Source of the DNA: an uncultured Roseicyclus sp.
GTDB lineage: Bacteria; Pseudomonadota; Alphaproteobacteria; Rhodobacterales; Rhodobacteraceae
NCBI GenBank assembly: GCA_947494975.1
Contig: CANLXA010000002.1
Span: 558,001 to 622,000 of the forward strand
DNA length: 64,000 nucleotides
Direction of reading: 5' to 3'
Position numbers and translations under genes: made by a program. Positions within the stretch are counted from its first letter, which is position 1; each line of letters starts with the position of its first letter. The notes beneath the pieces were generated by a model, which was not told where the DNA came from, made no database searches, and was given only the letters and a program-made list of their open reading frames with translations. Shown one piece after another: positions 15,697-23,835 of the stretch.

Positions 15697-17091
15697 ATGG
15701 CAGATGCGGATATCGGTTTGATCGGGTTGGGCACGATGGGCTCGGCCCTTGCGCTGAACATCGCGGAAAACGGGTTCAAGGTGGCGGTGTGGAACCGGAC
15801 CACGGCCCGCACCAGGGCATTCGCGGACGAGGCCGGGGATCTGGCGCCGCGCGTGGTCCCGACCGACGGGCTCGACGCGCTTGTCGCCGCGTTGAAGCCG
15901 CCGCGGGCGATTATTCTGATGGTGCCGGCGGGCGATCCCGTCGATGCTCAGATCGAGGCGCTTGATCCCTATCTCGACCCCGACGACCTGATCATTGATG
16001 CGGGCAACGCGAATTTCCGTGACACGATGCGCAGAATGGAAGTGATGGAGCGACCGTTCCTTGGCGTGGGCGTGTCCGGCGGGGAAGACGGCGCGCGCCA
16101 TGGTCCGGCGATCATGGGCGGCGGCAATAAGGCCCATTGGGACCGGGTGGAGCCGATCCTGACCGCCATCGCCGCCAAGTTCGAAGAGGCGCCCTGTGCA
16201 GCGCTGATGGGGGAAAACGGGGCGGGGCATTTCGTGAAGGCCGTCCATAACGGCATCGAATACGCGGATATGCAGCTGATCGCGGAAACCTACGGCCTGA
16301 TGCGCGACGGTCTGGGGATGGGGGCGGTGGATATAGGCGGGCGGTTCACGGACTGGAACGAGGGGCGGCTCAGCTCCTACCTGATCGAGATTTCGGGGAT
16401 CGTGGCCAGCACGACAGATGCCGCAACGAATGGCCCGCTTCTGGACGTTATCGTGGATGCCGCGGGGCAGAAGGGCACCGGGCGCTGGACCGCGATCGAG
16501 GCGCAGCATCTTGGCACACCGATCCCGGTGATCGAAGCGGCGGTGGCGGCGCGCAACATGTCGGCGCAGCGGTCACTCCGGGCCGATCTGGCGGATCGCT
16601 TCGGCTCAGAGAAACGCGAGATTGACCTGTCGCCCGAGACGCTGGAAGCCGCGCTCACCTGCGGCAAGGTGCTGTGCTACACCCAAGGCTTCGACATGCT
16701 CCGTGCGGCGGCCGAGGCGTTCGAGTGGTCACTTGAGCCCGAGGCCATCGCGCGCAACTGGCGGGCGGGCTGCATCATCCGGTCGGCCATGCTGGACGAC
16801 ATGGCGGAGGCCTTCGAGAAGGCGCCCGGCACCACCTTGATGGCCGCGCCTTATTTCGCGGATCTTCTGGCGGACACGATCGATGCCCTGCGCGCGGTGG
16901 TGGTTGCGGCCAGTGCCGCCGGTCTGCCGGTTCCCGCCATGGCGGCGGCCTTGTCCTATTTCGATACGATGCGTCTGGCACGCGGAACCGCCAACATGAT
17001 CCAGGGCCAGCGCGACTATTTTGGCCTGCACGGGTTCGAGCGGATGGACAATGGCAAGACGGATCAGCACGGGCCGTGGGCCGAGGACTAG
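15697..17091 (+). CDS. gnd: 6-phosphogluconate dehydrogenase, decarboxylating
   Basis: A 464-residue protein, full length for the long (NADP-type) form. The N-terminal Rossmann fold begins IGLIGLGTMGSALALNIAENG, and Asn/Arg of WNRTT suits NADP. The substrate-binding signature lies near residue 175-200 (GHFVKAVHNGIEYADMQLIAETYGLM), with catalytic Lys and Asn. The C-terminal half is the all-alpha 6PGDH domain ending YFGLHGFERMD. It converts 6-phosphogluconate to ribulose-5-phosphate with release of CO2 and NADPH in the oxidative pentose phosphate pathway. No other pathway gene is next to it. Confidence 0.95.
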   Translation: MADADIGLIGLGTMGSALALNIAENGFKVAVWNRTTARTRAFADEAGDLAPRVVPTDGLDALVAALKPPRAIILMVPAGDPVDAQIEALDPYLDPDDLIIDAGNANFRDTMRRMEVMERPFLGVGVSGGEDGARHGPAIMGGGNKAHWDRVEPILTAIAAKFEEAPCAALMGENGAGHFVKAVHNGIEYADMQLIAETYGLMRDGLGMGAVDIGGRFTDWNEGRLSSYLIEISGIVASTTDAATNGPLLDVIVDAAGQKGTGRWTAIEAQHLGTPIPVIEAAVAARNMSAQRSLRADLADRFGSEKREIDLSPETLEAALTCGKVLCYTQGFDMLRAAAEAFEWSLEPEAIARNWRAGCIIRSAMLDDMAEAFEKAPGTTLMAAPYFADLLADTIDALRAVVVAASAAGLPVPAMAAALSYFDTMRLARGTANMIQGQRDYFGLHGFERMDNGKTDQHGPWAED

Positions 17092-17136
17092 ATGCCTGGC
17101 CCATGGCAGATCGACTGAAAGATGCAGGCGGAGTTA

Positions 17137-17703
17137 CTACCGCGCGATGCTGGCGGCGATCTGCGTTGCCAGGTCCGTCACGGCAAGACCAAGGGCATCG
17201 GCAACCGATTGCGGATCCGTGCCGGTGAGCGGGCGGCGGATATCGAACCGCCGCAGGAATTCCCGCGCCGCGCCGGTGCGCGAGATCATGGCGAACTGGC
17301 CCCCCAGCTCGAAATACCCGTCTTCAAGGGCGACCATGCGATCGATCGTGACCTGAACCGCACGATCCGGGCCGTCGAACAGGGGCCAGGGCTCGACGGC
17401 CACCGTGGCAGTTGTGCCCAGATCCAGCCGGACGGCGAGGGCCTGGGTGATCCCCGTGATCGGGTCATCGGCCCAGAGCGCGCTGCCGACGGGGCGCAGG
17501 GCGCCATCGCTTTCCTGAACCAGAATATCGGCCTCGGCGGCGTAGGCCGGCAGCACCACATCGCGCACCTCGATACTGCGCGTGTTCACGCGGATCTGCT
17601 CCTGCATCGGTATGTTCGGCACGAGGAACAGATCGTCGTTCCCGCCGCAGGCGGCGAGGGCAATCAGGGCAGGGACAAGAAAGGTCAGGCGGGGCAAGGT
17701 CAT
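17137..17703 (-). CDS. pqiC: PqiC-type lipoprotein of the MCE transport system
   Basis: A 188-residue lipoprotein: signal peptide MTLPRLTFLVPALIALAAC with the lipobox Cys19. The body matches the ABC-type transport auxiliary (YmbA/PqiC) fold, with VNTRSIEVRDVVLPAYA near 40-56 and the closing helix VADALGLAVTDLATQIAASI. It should sit in the outer membrane inner leaflet and receive the PqiB tunnel. Its ATG directly abuts the pqiB stop, and it ends the four-gene operon. Confidence 0.85.
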   Translation of the reverse strand: MTLPRLTFLVPALIALAACGGNDDLFLVPNIPMQEQIRVNTRSIEVRDVVLPAYAAEADILVQESDGALRPVGSALWADDPITGITQALAVRLDLGTTATVAVEPWPLFDGPDRAVQVTIDRMVALEDGYFELGGQFAMISRTGAAREFLRRFDIRRPLTGTDPQSVADALGLAVTDLATQIAASIAR

Positions 17704-19770
17704 TCAACGTCCAGTCAACAGCGCATTCGGGTTGCGTTCAATCGTGCGGGCCAGCTGCGCGATGGACCGCGCCGCCGTGGAAATCTCACGCAGGACATCC
17801 ATCGCCTCGGTCAGGAAGACCGAGCGGGTGCCGTAGGCTGACGATAATGTGCCGATCTGGGCAAGCACCAATTCGGTCTGCTCGACCAGGGCGGGGAGTT
17901 CGTCCGCCGCAGCCTCGGTGGAGGCCAGCGTCGAATTCAGGCTGCCCACTACGTCCGCTTCGCTCAGTGCCGTCAGAAGGGTTTCCAACTCGACCAGCGC
18001 CGTTGACAGGGCAGGCGGGACGGCCGCCAGCTCCTCGCTCGACAAGAACGTGTCCGCGGTGGCCAGCACGGTTGAGGCGGATGTGACAAGCGCCTCGATC
18101 TCAAGGGCCGCGGCGGTTTCCGACAGGGCCGAGAGGTTCGCCATGAGGTCGGGCAACCGCTCGCTCGCCTCCGAGACGGGGCCCATGGCAGTGTCTGCCT
18201 GCGCCAGCACCGACGTCAGCGCCTCGATACTACCGCTTTCGCGCAGCTCCGCCAGGATGTCGCGCAGATCTGTGACAGCGGCAAAGGCGGCGCCCGGAAT
18301 GGCCTGGGTGTCTTCACCGCCGATCAGGTCGCGGGCATCGGCGAGGAGCGAGGCGGCCTCGGCGGGCACCTGGCGCAGCTCTTCATCGGCGGCCAGATCC
18401 TCGATACTGGCCATCGTGTCGATTGCCTGGGTCAGCAAACGCTCGAACGGGAGTGCGGCGACCCGCTCCAGAACGCCCTCCGCGGTGGTGTTCATCGTGG
18501 GCCGTTCGGTGGCGACGGCGGGGATCCGGGGGAACGGCACCGCGTCTCGCTCGAAGGCTGCGGGGTCGGCGCGGGGGACCTCGGCCAATTCGATCCGGAA
18601 TTCCGACGTGATCAGCCCCTCCGCCGACAGCCGCGCGCGCAGGCCGTTCTCCACGGCATCGGCCAGATACTCGTAGAGCTCCTCCGGCCCCGCGCCCTCC
18701 GGCAAGGCGTCGAAAGCGGCGGGATCCAGCAGTAGGCTGGCCACATGGCGCCGCTCGGTTCCTGTATCCGTCTCGAAGGAATGCACCGTGACGCTTGCAA
18801 CCTCGCCCACACGCTCCCCGTCCATCTCCACGGTCAGCCCGGCACGCAACCCGCGCGTGAAGGTATCGAACTGGACGGAAACCGGCACTTCCCCCGCCAC
18901 ATCGGTTACAAAGGCGCTGGCGCGTGCCAGCGCTTCGGAGGAGTAGATGTCGAACCGAAAGCCGTCCGGCACCTCGGCGCCATTTGTGTAGACCTCATCA
19001 AACTCGATCCCGCCACTGACCAGCGAGGCGAGGCTTTCGACGTCCAGCGACAGGCCGTCGGCCCCGAAGTCGATGGAGAAGCCGGAGCTGTCCCAGAACC
19101 GTGTGGCGCTGGAAATCCGGGCATCGTGGGGCGCCTCGATGAACGCATCGACCTGGATCGTCATGTTATCGCCGACCAGACGCGGCTCTTCCAGTCGTCC
19201 CACCTCGATGCCCCGGAAGATCAGCGGCGTGCCGCCCTGCAATTGCATATCCGGCGCGACATTCAGCGTGATCCGCCGCCCTTCCTCGCCCGGGCGCACG
19301 AAGAGCGGGTTCTCCAAGCCTTCGAAGCTGTTGGTGGCCTCCCCCGGCACGCTATCCCACGCGCCCTCGATGTAGACGCCTGACACCACGGTCGAGAGCC
19401 CGCTGACCCCCTGGGCCGAGATTTCGGGCCGGACAACCCAGAACCGGGCATCCTCGTCAAGGAAGGGCAGGATCGCGTTTTCTACCCGGGCGCTCACCAC
19501 GACCGAGCGGAGATCGTCGCTGAAATGCACGCCCTCGACCTCGCCGATCACAACATCGCGGTAGCGCACGGTGGTCTCGCCCGCCGTGACACCGGCGCCG
19601 TTTTCGAACAGGATCTCGATCAGCGTGCCCCGGTCGGAATAGGCCTGCCACGCGATCCCAAGCGCCACGACAAGGGCAAAGACAGGCACCAGCCACACCA
19701 GCGACAGGTTGCGCCAAATCGATTGGCCGGGGCCTTCGATGTCGGGCAGGGAACTGGAATGCTCGCTCAT
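17704..19770 (-). CDS. pqiB: PqiB-type MCE-domain intermembrane transport protein
   Basis: A 688-residue protein with one N-terminal transmembrane helix (about 23-45, LVWLVPVFALVVALGIAW) and then three MCE domains in the periplasm (about 46-140, 160-250 and 285-400; each with the pattern VxYRDVVIGEVEGV or IFRGIEVGRLEEPRL). The remaining 280 residues are Ala/Glu/Leu-rich and helical, forming the needle that in E. coli PqiB spans the periplasm. It links inner and outer membranes for lipid traffic and envelope maintenance. ATG overlaps the stop of the second pqiA gene. Confidence 0.88.
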   Translation of the reverse strand: MSEHSSSLPDIEGPGQSIWRNLSLVWLVPVFALVVALGIAWQAYSDRGTLIEILFENGAGVTAGETTVRYRDVVIGEVEGVHFSDDLRSVVVSARVENAILPFLDEDARFWVVRPEISAQGVSGLSTVVSGVYIEGAWDSVPGEATNSFEGLENPLFVRPGEEGRRITLNVAPDMQLQGGTPLIFRGIEVGRLEEPRLVGDNMTIQVDAFIEAPHDARISSATRFWDSSGFSIDFGADGLSLDVESLASLVSGGIEFDEVYTNGAEVPDGFRFDIYSSEALARASAFVTDVAGEVPVSVQFDTFTRGLRAGLTVEMDGERVGEVASVTVHSFETDTGTERRHVASLLLDPAAFDALPEGAGPEELYEYLADAVENGLRARLSAEGLITSEFRIELAEVPRADPAAFERDAVPFPRIPAVATERPTMNTTAEGVLERVAALPFERLLTQAIDTMASIEDLAADEELRQVPAEAASLLADARDLIGGEDTQAIPGAAFAAVTDLRDILAELRESGSIEALTSVLAQADTAMGPVSEASERLPDLMANLSALSETAAALEIEALVTSASTVLATADTFLSSEELAAVPPALSTALVELETLLTALSEADVVGSLNSTLASTEAAADELPALVEQTELVLAQIGTLSSAYGTRSVFLTEAMDVLREISTAARSIAQLARTIERNPNALLTGR

Positions 19771-20408
19771 GTCTTGGAATGGTCCCCATAGGCCCAGATG
19801 GTTTTCGGATTGAAGCTCTGCGCTGAAAGCATGGTGAATGCAACGGAGAGTGCGAAGCTGATCGCCGCAATTCCGGGATTGATGGTGGCCGCGAAATCCA
19901 GTTGGACAAGGGCCGCAAGGATCGCGACCACGAAGACGTCGATCATCGACCAGCGCCCGATGAATTCCACAACCTCATAAAGCCGGTAACGGCCATGGAC
20001 GCCCTGGCGCACCTTCCGCTGAATGCTGAGCGCCAGATACGCGATGGCAAAGAACTTGCCGATGGGAATTGCGATGCTGGCGACAAACACGATGATCGCC
20101 ACGCTGTAGGAGCCGTAGTGAAGCAGCTCGACCACACCTTCCAGGATCGTGCTCTCGCTGGTGCGGCCAAGGCTCTGCGTGCGCAGCATCGGGTAGATGT
20201 TGGCGGGAATATAGGCGATCAGTCCGGCAAAGAACCACGCCCACACCCATTGCAGGCTGGTATCAGGCACATTCGCGGCCAGTCGCCACCCGCAGCGCAC
20301 GCACATATCGGGCCCGGGCGCCTCATGCACCCGCCCGCAATGGGGGCAGCCCACCAGACCCTGCTCGCGGGCGGTGCTTATTGGCGGCGATGTTCGAGCG
20401 TTTTCCAT
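19767..20408 (-). CDS. pqiA: PqiA-family inner-membrane protein, second half-size copy
   Basis: A 213-residue protein starting at ATG 20408 (MENARTSPPIS...). The N-terminus carries two Cys pairs (CPHC and CVRC), a zinc-ribbon-like element typical of PqiA, followed by four membrane spans in the order of the PqiA domain (WAWFFAGLIAYIPANIYPML, then SVAIIVFVASIAIPIGKFF and two more). It overlaps the preceding pqiA gene by 31 bp and pqiB by 4 bp. In E. coli one 417-residue PqiA contains both halves; here they are separate genes. Confidence 0.85.
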   Translation of the reverse strand: MENARTSPPISTAREQGLVGCPHCGRVHEAPGPDMCVRCGWRLAANVPDTSLQWVWAWFFAGLIAYIPANIYPMLRTQSLGRTSESTILEGVVELLHYGSYSVAIIVFVASIAIPIGKFFAIAYLALSIQRKVRQGVHGRYRLYEVVEFIGRWSMIDVFVVAILAALVQLDFAATINPGIAAISFALSVAFTMLSAQSFNPKTIWAYGDHSKT

Positions 20409-20977
20409 ATCGTCAATCGGCACATGAAGTTGTCTTTCAGCGCGACCACAAGGACCAGCGCAGCAAAAGCCCAGAAGGCCGGGCCAAGCGACAGATGCGC
20501 CAGCCCCGCCACCTTGATCAGGGCCACGGCGACCCCGACGATGAAAATCTCGGCCATGGACCACGGCTTGATCCGTTCCGAGAAGCGGAAGACCGGGATC
20601 GCATCGCGCGCCGGGCGCCAGCCGAAGGACATCGGCGCGAGCACGTAGATCAGCGCCAGAAGCCGCAGCAGCGGCAGAACGACGATCAAAGCCCCAACCG
20701 CGATGGCAAGGCCCACGAAAGGCCCGTCGGCAAAGACCAGCACCACATCCATGATCGAGCTGCGCTGCGTCCGCCCGGCGGCGGTCAATTCCAGAAACGG
20801 AAAGAAGATCGCGGCCAGCATCAGGATAAATGACGTGCTGGCCAGCATCACGATCCGCGTCATGGCGCCGTTGCGCGGTGCGGTCAGGACCGTGTGGCAC
20901 CGGCGGCACCGTGCCCGCGCGCCCTCGGCCACATCAGGCAATGTATAGAGCGCGTCGCAGGTGGGGCAGGCGATCAT
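20378..20977 (-). CDS. pqiA: PqiA-family inner-membrane protein, first half-size copy
   Basis: A 199-residue protein with the Cys pairs CPTC and CRRC in the first 30 residues (MIACPTCDALYTLPDVAEGARARC) and four membrane spans. It corresponds to the N-terminal half of E. coli PqiA and starts the operon pqiA-pqiA-pqiB-pqiC. The PqiA protein is thought to hand lipids to or anchor the PqiB needle at the inner membrane. All four genes overlap or abut, so they should be made in fixed ratio from one mRNA. Confidence 0.85.
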   Translation of the reverse strand: MIACPTCDALYTLPDVAEGARARCRRCHTVLTAPRNGAMTRIVMLASTSFILMLAAIFFPFLELTAAGRTQRSSIMDVVLVFADGPFVGLAIAVGALIVVLPLLRLLALIYVLAPMSFGWRPARDAIPVFRFSERIKPWSMAEIFIVGVAVALIKVAGLAHLSLGPAFWAFAALVLVVALKDNFMCRLTIWKTLEHRRQ

Positions 20978-21221
20978 ATCCTCCAGCGCGGCACCGGCGG
21001 GTCCGGTGCTGCCGGCGGAAGTGGGAGGCTGGTGCAGGGCGCTAGAAATGACGATGCCACCTTCTTTGGACGGGCAGGGCAGGACGCGGGCACAGGTAGG
21101 CCAATCGGTCTATCCGTCCATTCGGACAAATGCAGTGCCCCTTGGGCGCTGATTACCTTCGCCCAGTGCCGCGCCGACCGCAAGGCAGACCAAAGGGCAT
21201 GCCGTGACCGGGGGCCGGTGT

Positions 21222-22541
21222 TCAGATCACGGTGGCAATGGCCCGGTCCAGCTTGTCGACCAATTCGTCGATCTGGTCATCCTCGATGATGAAGGGTGGG
21301 GCGAGCAGGACGTGATCGCCGCGCTGGCCATCGATGGTGCCCGACATGGGGTAGCAGATCAGGCCTTCGGCAAAGGCCGCCTTCTTCACCTGCGCCGCGA
21401 CACCCCCGGAGGGGTCGAATGGCTCTTTCGTGGCGCGGTCCTCCACGATCTCGACGCCCCGGAACAGGCCGCGCCCCCTTATGTCGCCGATATGGGGGTG
21501 CTGGCCAAACCGCTCCATCAGGCGGTCTTGCAACAGCGCGCCTTGGATTTGCACCCGCGGGATCAGGCCCCGATCAAGCAGGGCGCTGACCACGGCTAAC
21601 CCACCCGCTGCCGCAGCAGGGTGGCCGACATAGGTGTGCCCGTGCTGAAAAAAACCACTACCCGACGCGATCGTGTCGTAGATCTCCGAAGTGCACAGCA
21701 TGGCGCCGATCGGTTGATAGCCCGCGCCCAACCCTTTGGCGATGCACGCAATATCGGGCGCGATGCCGTCCTGTTCGCAGGCAAACAGGCTGCCCGTCCG
21801 CCCCATGCCGCACATGACCTCATCGAGGATCAGCAGAACGCCGTAGCGGTCACAGATGTCGCGGATGCGTTTGAAATAGCCGGGCGCTGGGGCGAGCGCG
21901 CCCGCCGTGGCGCCCACCACGGGTTCGGCGATGAACGCCATGATCGTCTCGGGTCCAAGGCGCAGGATCTCGTCTTCCAGGGCTTGCGCGGCCCGCAATC
22001 CGTAATCCTCCGGGCTCTCCCCGTCGCCGCGGTAGCGGTATTCATAACAGGCATCTATGTGGCTCACGTCGATCAGAAGCGGCCCGAATTGCTTCCGCCG
22101 CCACGCATTGCCCCCCGCGCTTAGCGCGCCGATGGTGTTGCCGTGATAACTTTGCTTGCGTGCAATCAGGTACCCGCGGGCGGGCTCGCCCTTTTCCACC
22201 CAGTATTGCCGCGCCAGCTTGATGGCGGCTTCCGTCGCCTCCGACCCGCCGGAGACAAGATAGACGCGGTCCAGATCGCCCGGCGCGTTGGCAATCAACA
22301 GATCGGCCAGTTTTTCCGCAGGCTCCGATGTGAAGAAGCTGGTATGGGCGAAGGCCAGCTGGTCCAGCTGCGCCTTGATCGCGTCGGTGATGGTCGGATC
22401 GTTGTGGCCCAGACAACTGACGGCGGCTCCGCCCGAGCCATCCAGATACCGCTTGCCGGAGGCGTCGATCAGGTAACATCCCTCACCCGAAACCGCTACG
22501 GGCGGGCTGGCATGGCAGTGCCGTCCAAAAATGTGGGACAT
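21222..22541 (-). CDS. Class III (PLP-dependent) aminotransferase
   Basis: A 439-residue protein with the class III layout: substrate region HTSFFTSEPAEKLA, cofactor phosphate region SGGSEATEAAIKLARQYW, PLP-ring Asp240 in LLILDEVMCGMGRTG and the Schiff-base Lys269 in IACIAKGLGAGYQPIGA. It transfers an amino group between an omega-amino acid or amine and an oxo acid. Which donor is used cannot be read; family members next to transporters often work on beta-alanine, taurine, GABA or putrescine. It is divergent from the TAXI-TRAP transporter genes, which suggests that the transported acid may be its substrate, but that is inference. Confidence 0.88.
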   Translation of the reverse strand: MSHIFGRHCHASPPVAVSGEGCYLIDASGKRYLDGSGGAAVSCLGHNDPTITDAIKAQLDQLAFAHTSFFTSEPAEKLADLLIANAPGDLDRVYLVSGGSEATEAAIKLARQYWVEKGEPARGYLIARKQSYHGNTIGALSAGGNAWRRKQFGPLLIDVSHIDACYEYRYRGDGESPEDYGLRAAQALEDEILRLGPETIMAFIAEPVVGATAGALAPAPGYFKRIRDICDRYGVLLILDEVMCGMGRTGSLFACEQDGIAPDIACIAKGLGAGYQPIGAMLCTSEIYDTIASGSGFFQHGHTYVGHPAAAAGGLAVVSALLDRGLIPRVQIQGALLQDRLMERFGQHPHIGDIRGRGLFRGVEIVEDRATKEPFDPSGGVAAQVKKAAFAEGLICYPMSGTIDGQRGDHVLLAPPFIIEDDQIDELVDKLDRAIATVI

Positions 22542-22743
22542 GGCGCTCTACTCCTGTCTGGTGCTGGCCGGGCCAGGCGGTAACTTCGCCAGCATGGCAT
22601 GAAACCGCGCGATGCAGTGAGTCCTTGCACCCCGCCCGTATTCTGATCAACCTTGGTCCCATTGCGGCGCGTCAACGGGCGTACTGCGCAACGGGCGGTG
22701 CACGCCACCCGGAAAAAGCAAGTAAAACAGGGAGATGGCTTTC

Positions 22744-23706
22744 ATGAAACACTGGAAAAACCTTGGACTCGCTGCCGTTCTGGCCGCAAGTGCGACCGGG
22801 GCAACCGCCCAGGAGACGTTCATCAATATCGGCACCGGTGGCCAGACGGGCGTTTATTTCGTCGTCGGTCAGTCGATCTGCCGGCTGGTGAATCGCGGCA
22901 CAGCCGACCACAATGTTCGCTGCACGGCGCCGTCCACCGGCGGGTCCATCGCCAACATCAACGCCATTGCGGCGGGCGACATGGAAATGGGCGTGGCTCA
23001 GTCCGACTGGCAGTTCCACGCCTATAATGGCTCGTCCGAATTCGAGGGCAATCAGGTCGGCGATCTGCGTGCCGTTTTCTCGGTCCACCCCGAGCCGTTC
23101 ACGGTTGTGGCCCGCGCCGATGCAGGCATCTCCACCTTCGCGGACTTGCAGGGCATGCGGGTGAATGTGGGTAACCCGGGATCGGGCCAACGCGCCACGA
23201 TGGAAGTTGTCTTGGACGCGCTTGGCTGGACGATGGATGATTTCTCGCTCGCCTCGGAACTGGCGCCTGCGGAACAGGCGGCGGCTCTTGGCGACAACAA
23301 CGTGGATGCAATCATCTACACCGTGGGCCACCCCAACGGCTCCATTCAGGAAGCGGCCTCCACGGTTGAATCGGTGCTTGTGCCGGTGACTGGCCCCGAG
23401 ATCGAAGCCCTGATCGCCGATAACCCCTACTATGCCGCCGCCACCATTCCCGGCGGGATGTATGAAGGGACCCCCGATGACGTCACCACCTTCGGTGTGC
23501 GGGCCACCTTCGTGACCTCGGCAGAGGTGCCGGATGACGTGATCTACACCGTGGTGGCCGCCGTCTTTGACAATTTCGACCGGTTCCGCGGCCTGCACCC
23601 GGCCTTCGCCAACCTCAGTGAGGAAAGCATGATCGCCGATGGTCTCTCCGCACCGCTCCATCCCGGGGCCGAGCGGTACTACCGTGAGCGCGGCTGGATC
23701 GAATAA
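22744..23706 (+). CDS. TRAP transporter solute receptor, TAXI family
   Basis: A 320-residue periplasmic binding protein. I chose ATG 22744 rather than 22735 because AGGGAG (22729-22734) touches the earlier ATG but lies 9 bases from this one. The signal peptide is residues 1-23 (MKHWKNLGLAAVLAASATGATAQ). The mature start ETFINIGTGGQTGVYFVVGQSICRLVN is the TAXI-family signature, and GSIANINAIAAGDMEMGVAQSDW follows. It captures a substrate (often a dicarboxylate or amino acid such as glutamate) for the fused TRAP permease encoded next. A strong hairpin separates it from that gene. Confidence 0.92.
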   Translation: MKHWKNLGLAAVLAASATGATAQETFINIGTGGQTGVYFVVGQSICRLVNRGTADHNVRCTAPSTGGSIANINAIAAGDMEMGVAQSDWQFHAYNGSSEFEGNQVGDLRAVFSVHPEPFTVVARADAGISTFADLQGMRVNVGNPGSGQRATMEVVLDALGWTMDDFSLASELAPAEQAAALGDNNVDAIIYTVGHPNGSIQEAASTVESVLVPVTGPEIEALIADNPYYAAATIPGGMYEGTPDDVTTFGVRATFVTSAEVPDDVIYTVVAAVFDNFDRFRGLHPAFANLSEESMIADGLSAPLHPGAERYYRERGWIE

Positions 23707-23720
23707 GCCACGAATGCCAC

Positions 23721-23748
23721 GCCGCCCCCGTCGTCTGACGGGGGCGGC
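23721..23748 (+). terminator. Intercistronic hairpin between TAXI receptor and TRAP permease genes
   Basis: A perfect 12-bp GC-rich stem, GCCGCCCCCGTC / GACGGGGGCGGC, with the loop GTCT, lies 15 bases after the receptor stop. There is no T-run after it, so rather than a simple terminator it probably protects the 3' end of the receptor mRNA or causes partial termination, giving more receptor than permease. Confidence 0.7.
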
Positions 23749-23835
23749 GCAAGACGCCACCAACCAGCGATACGGGGCACGAGCCCGCCCCGGCTGGCGA
23801 TGGCAGGCCGAAACGGCCGTCCAGAACAGGGGGAC

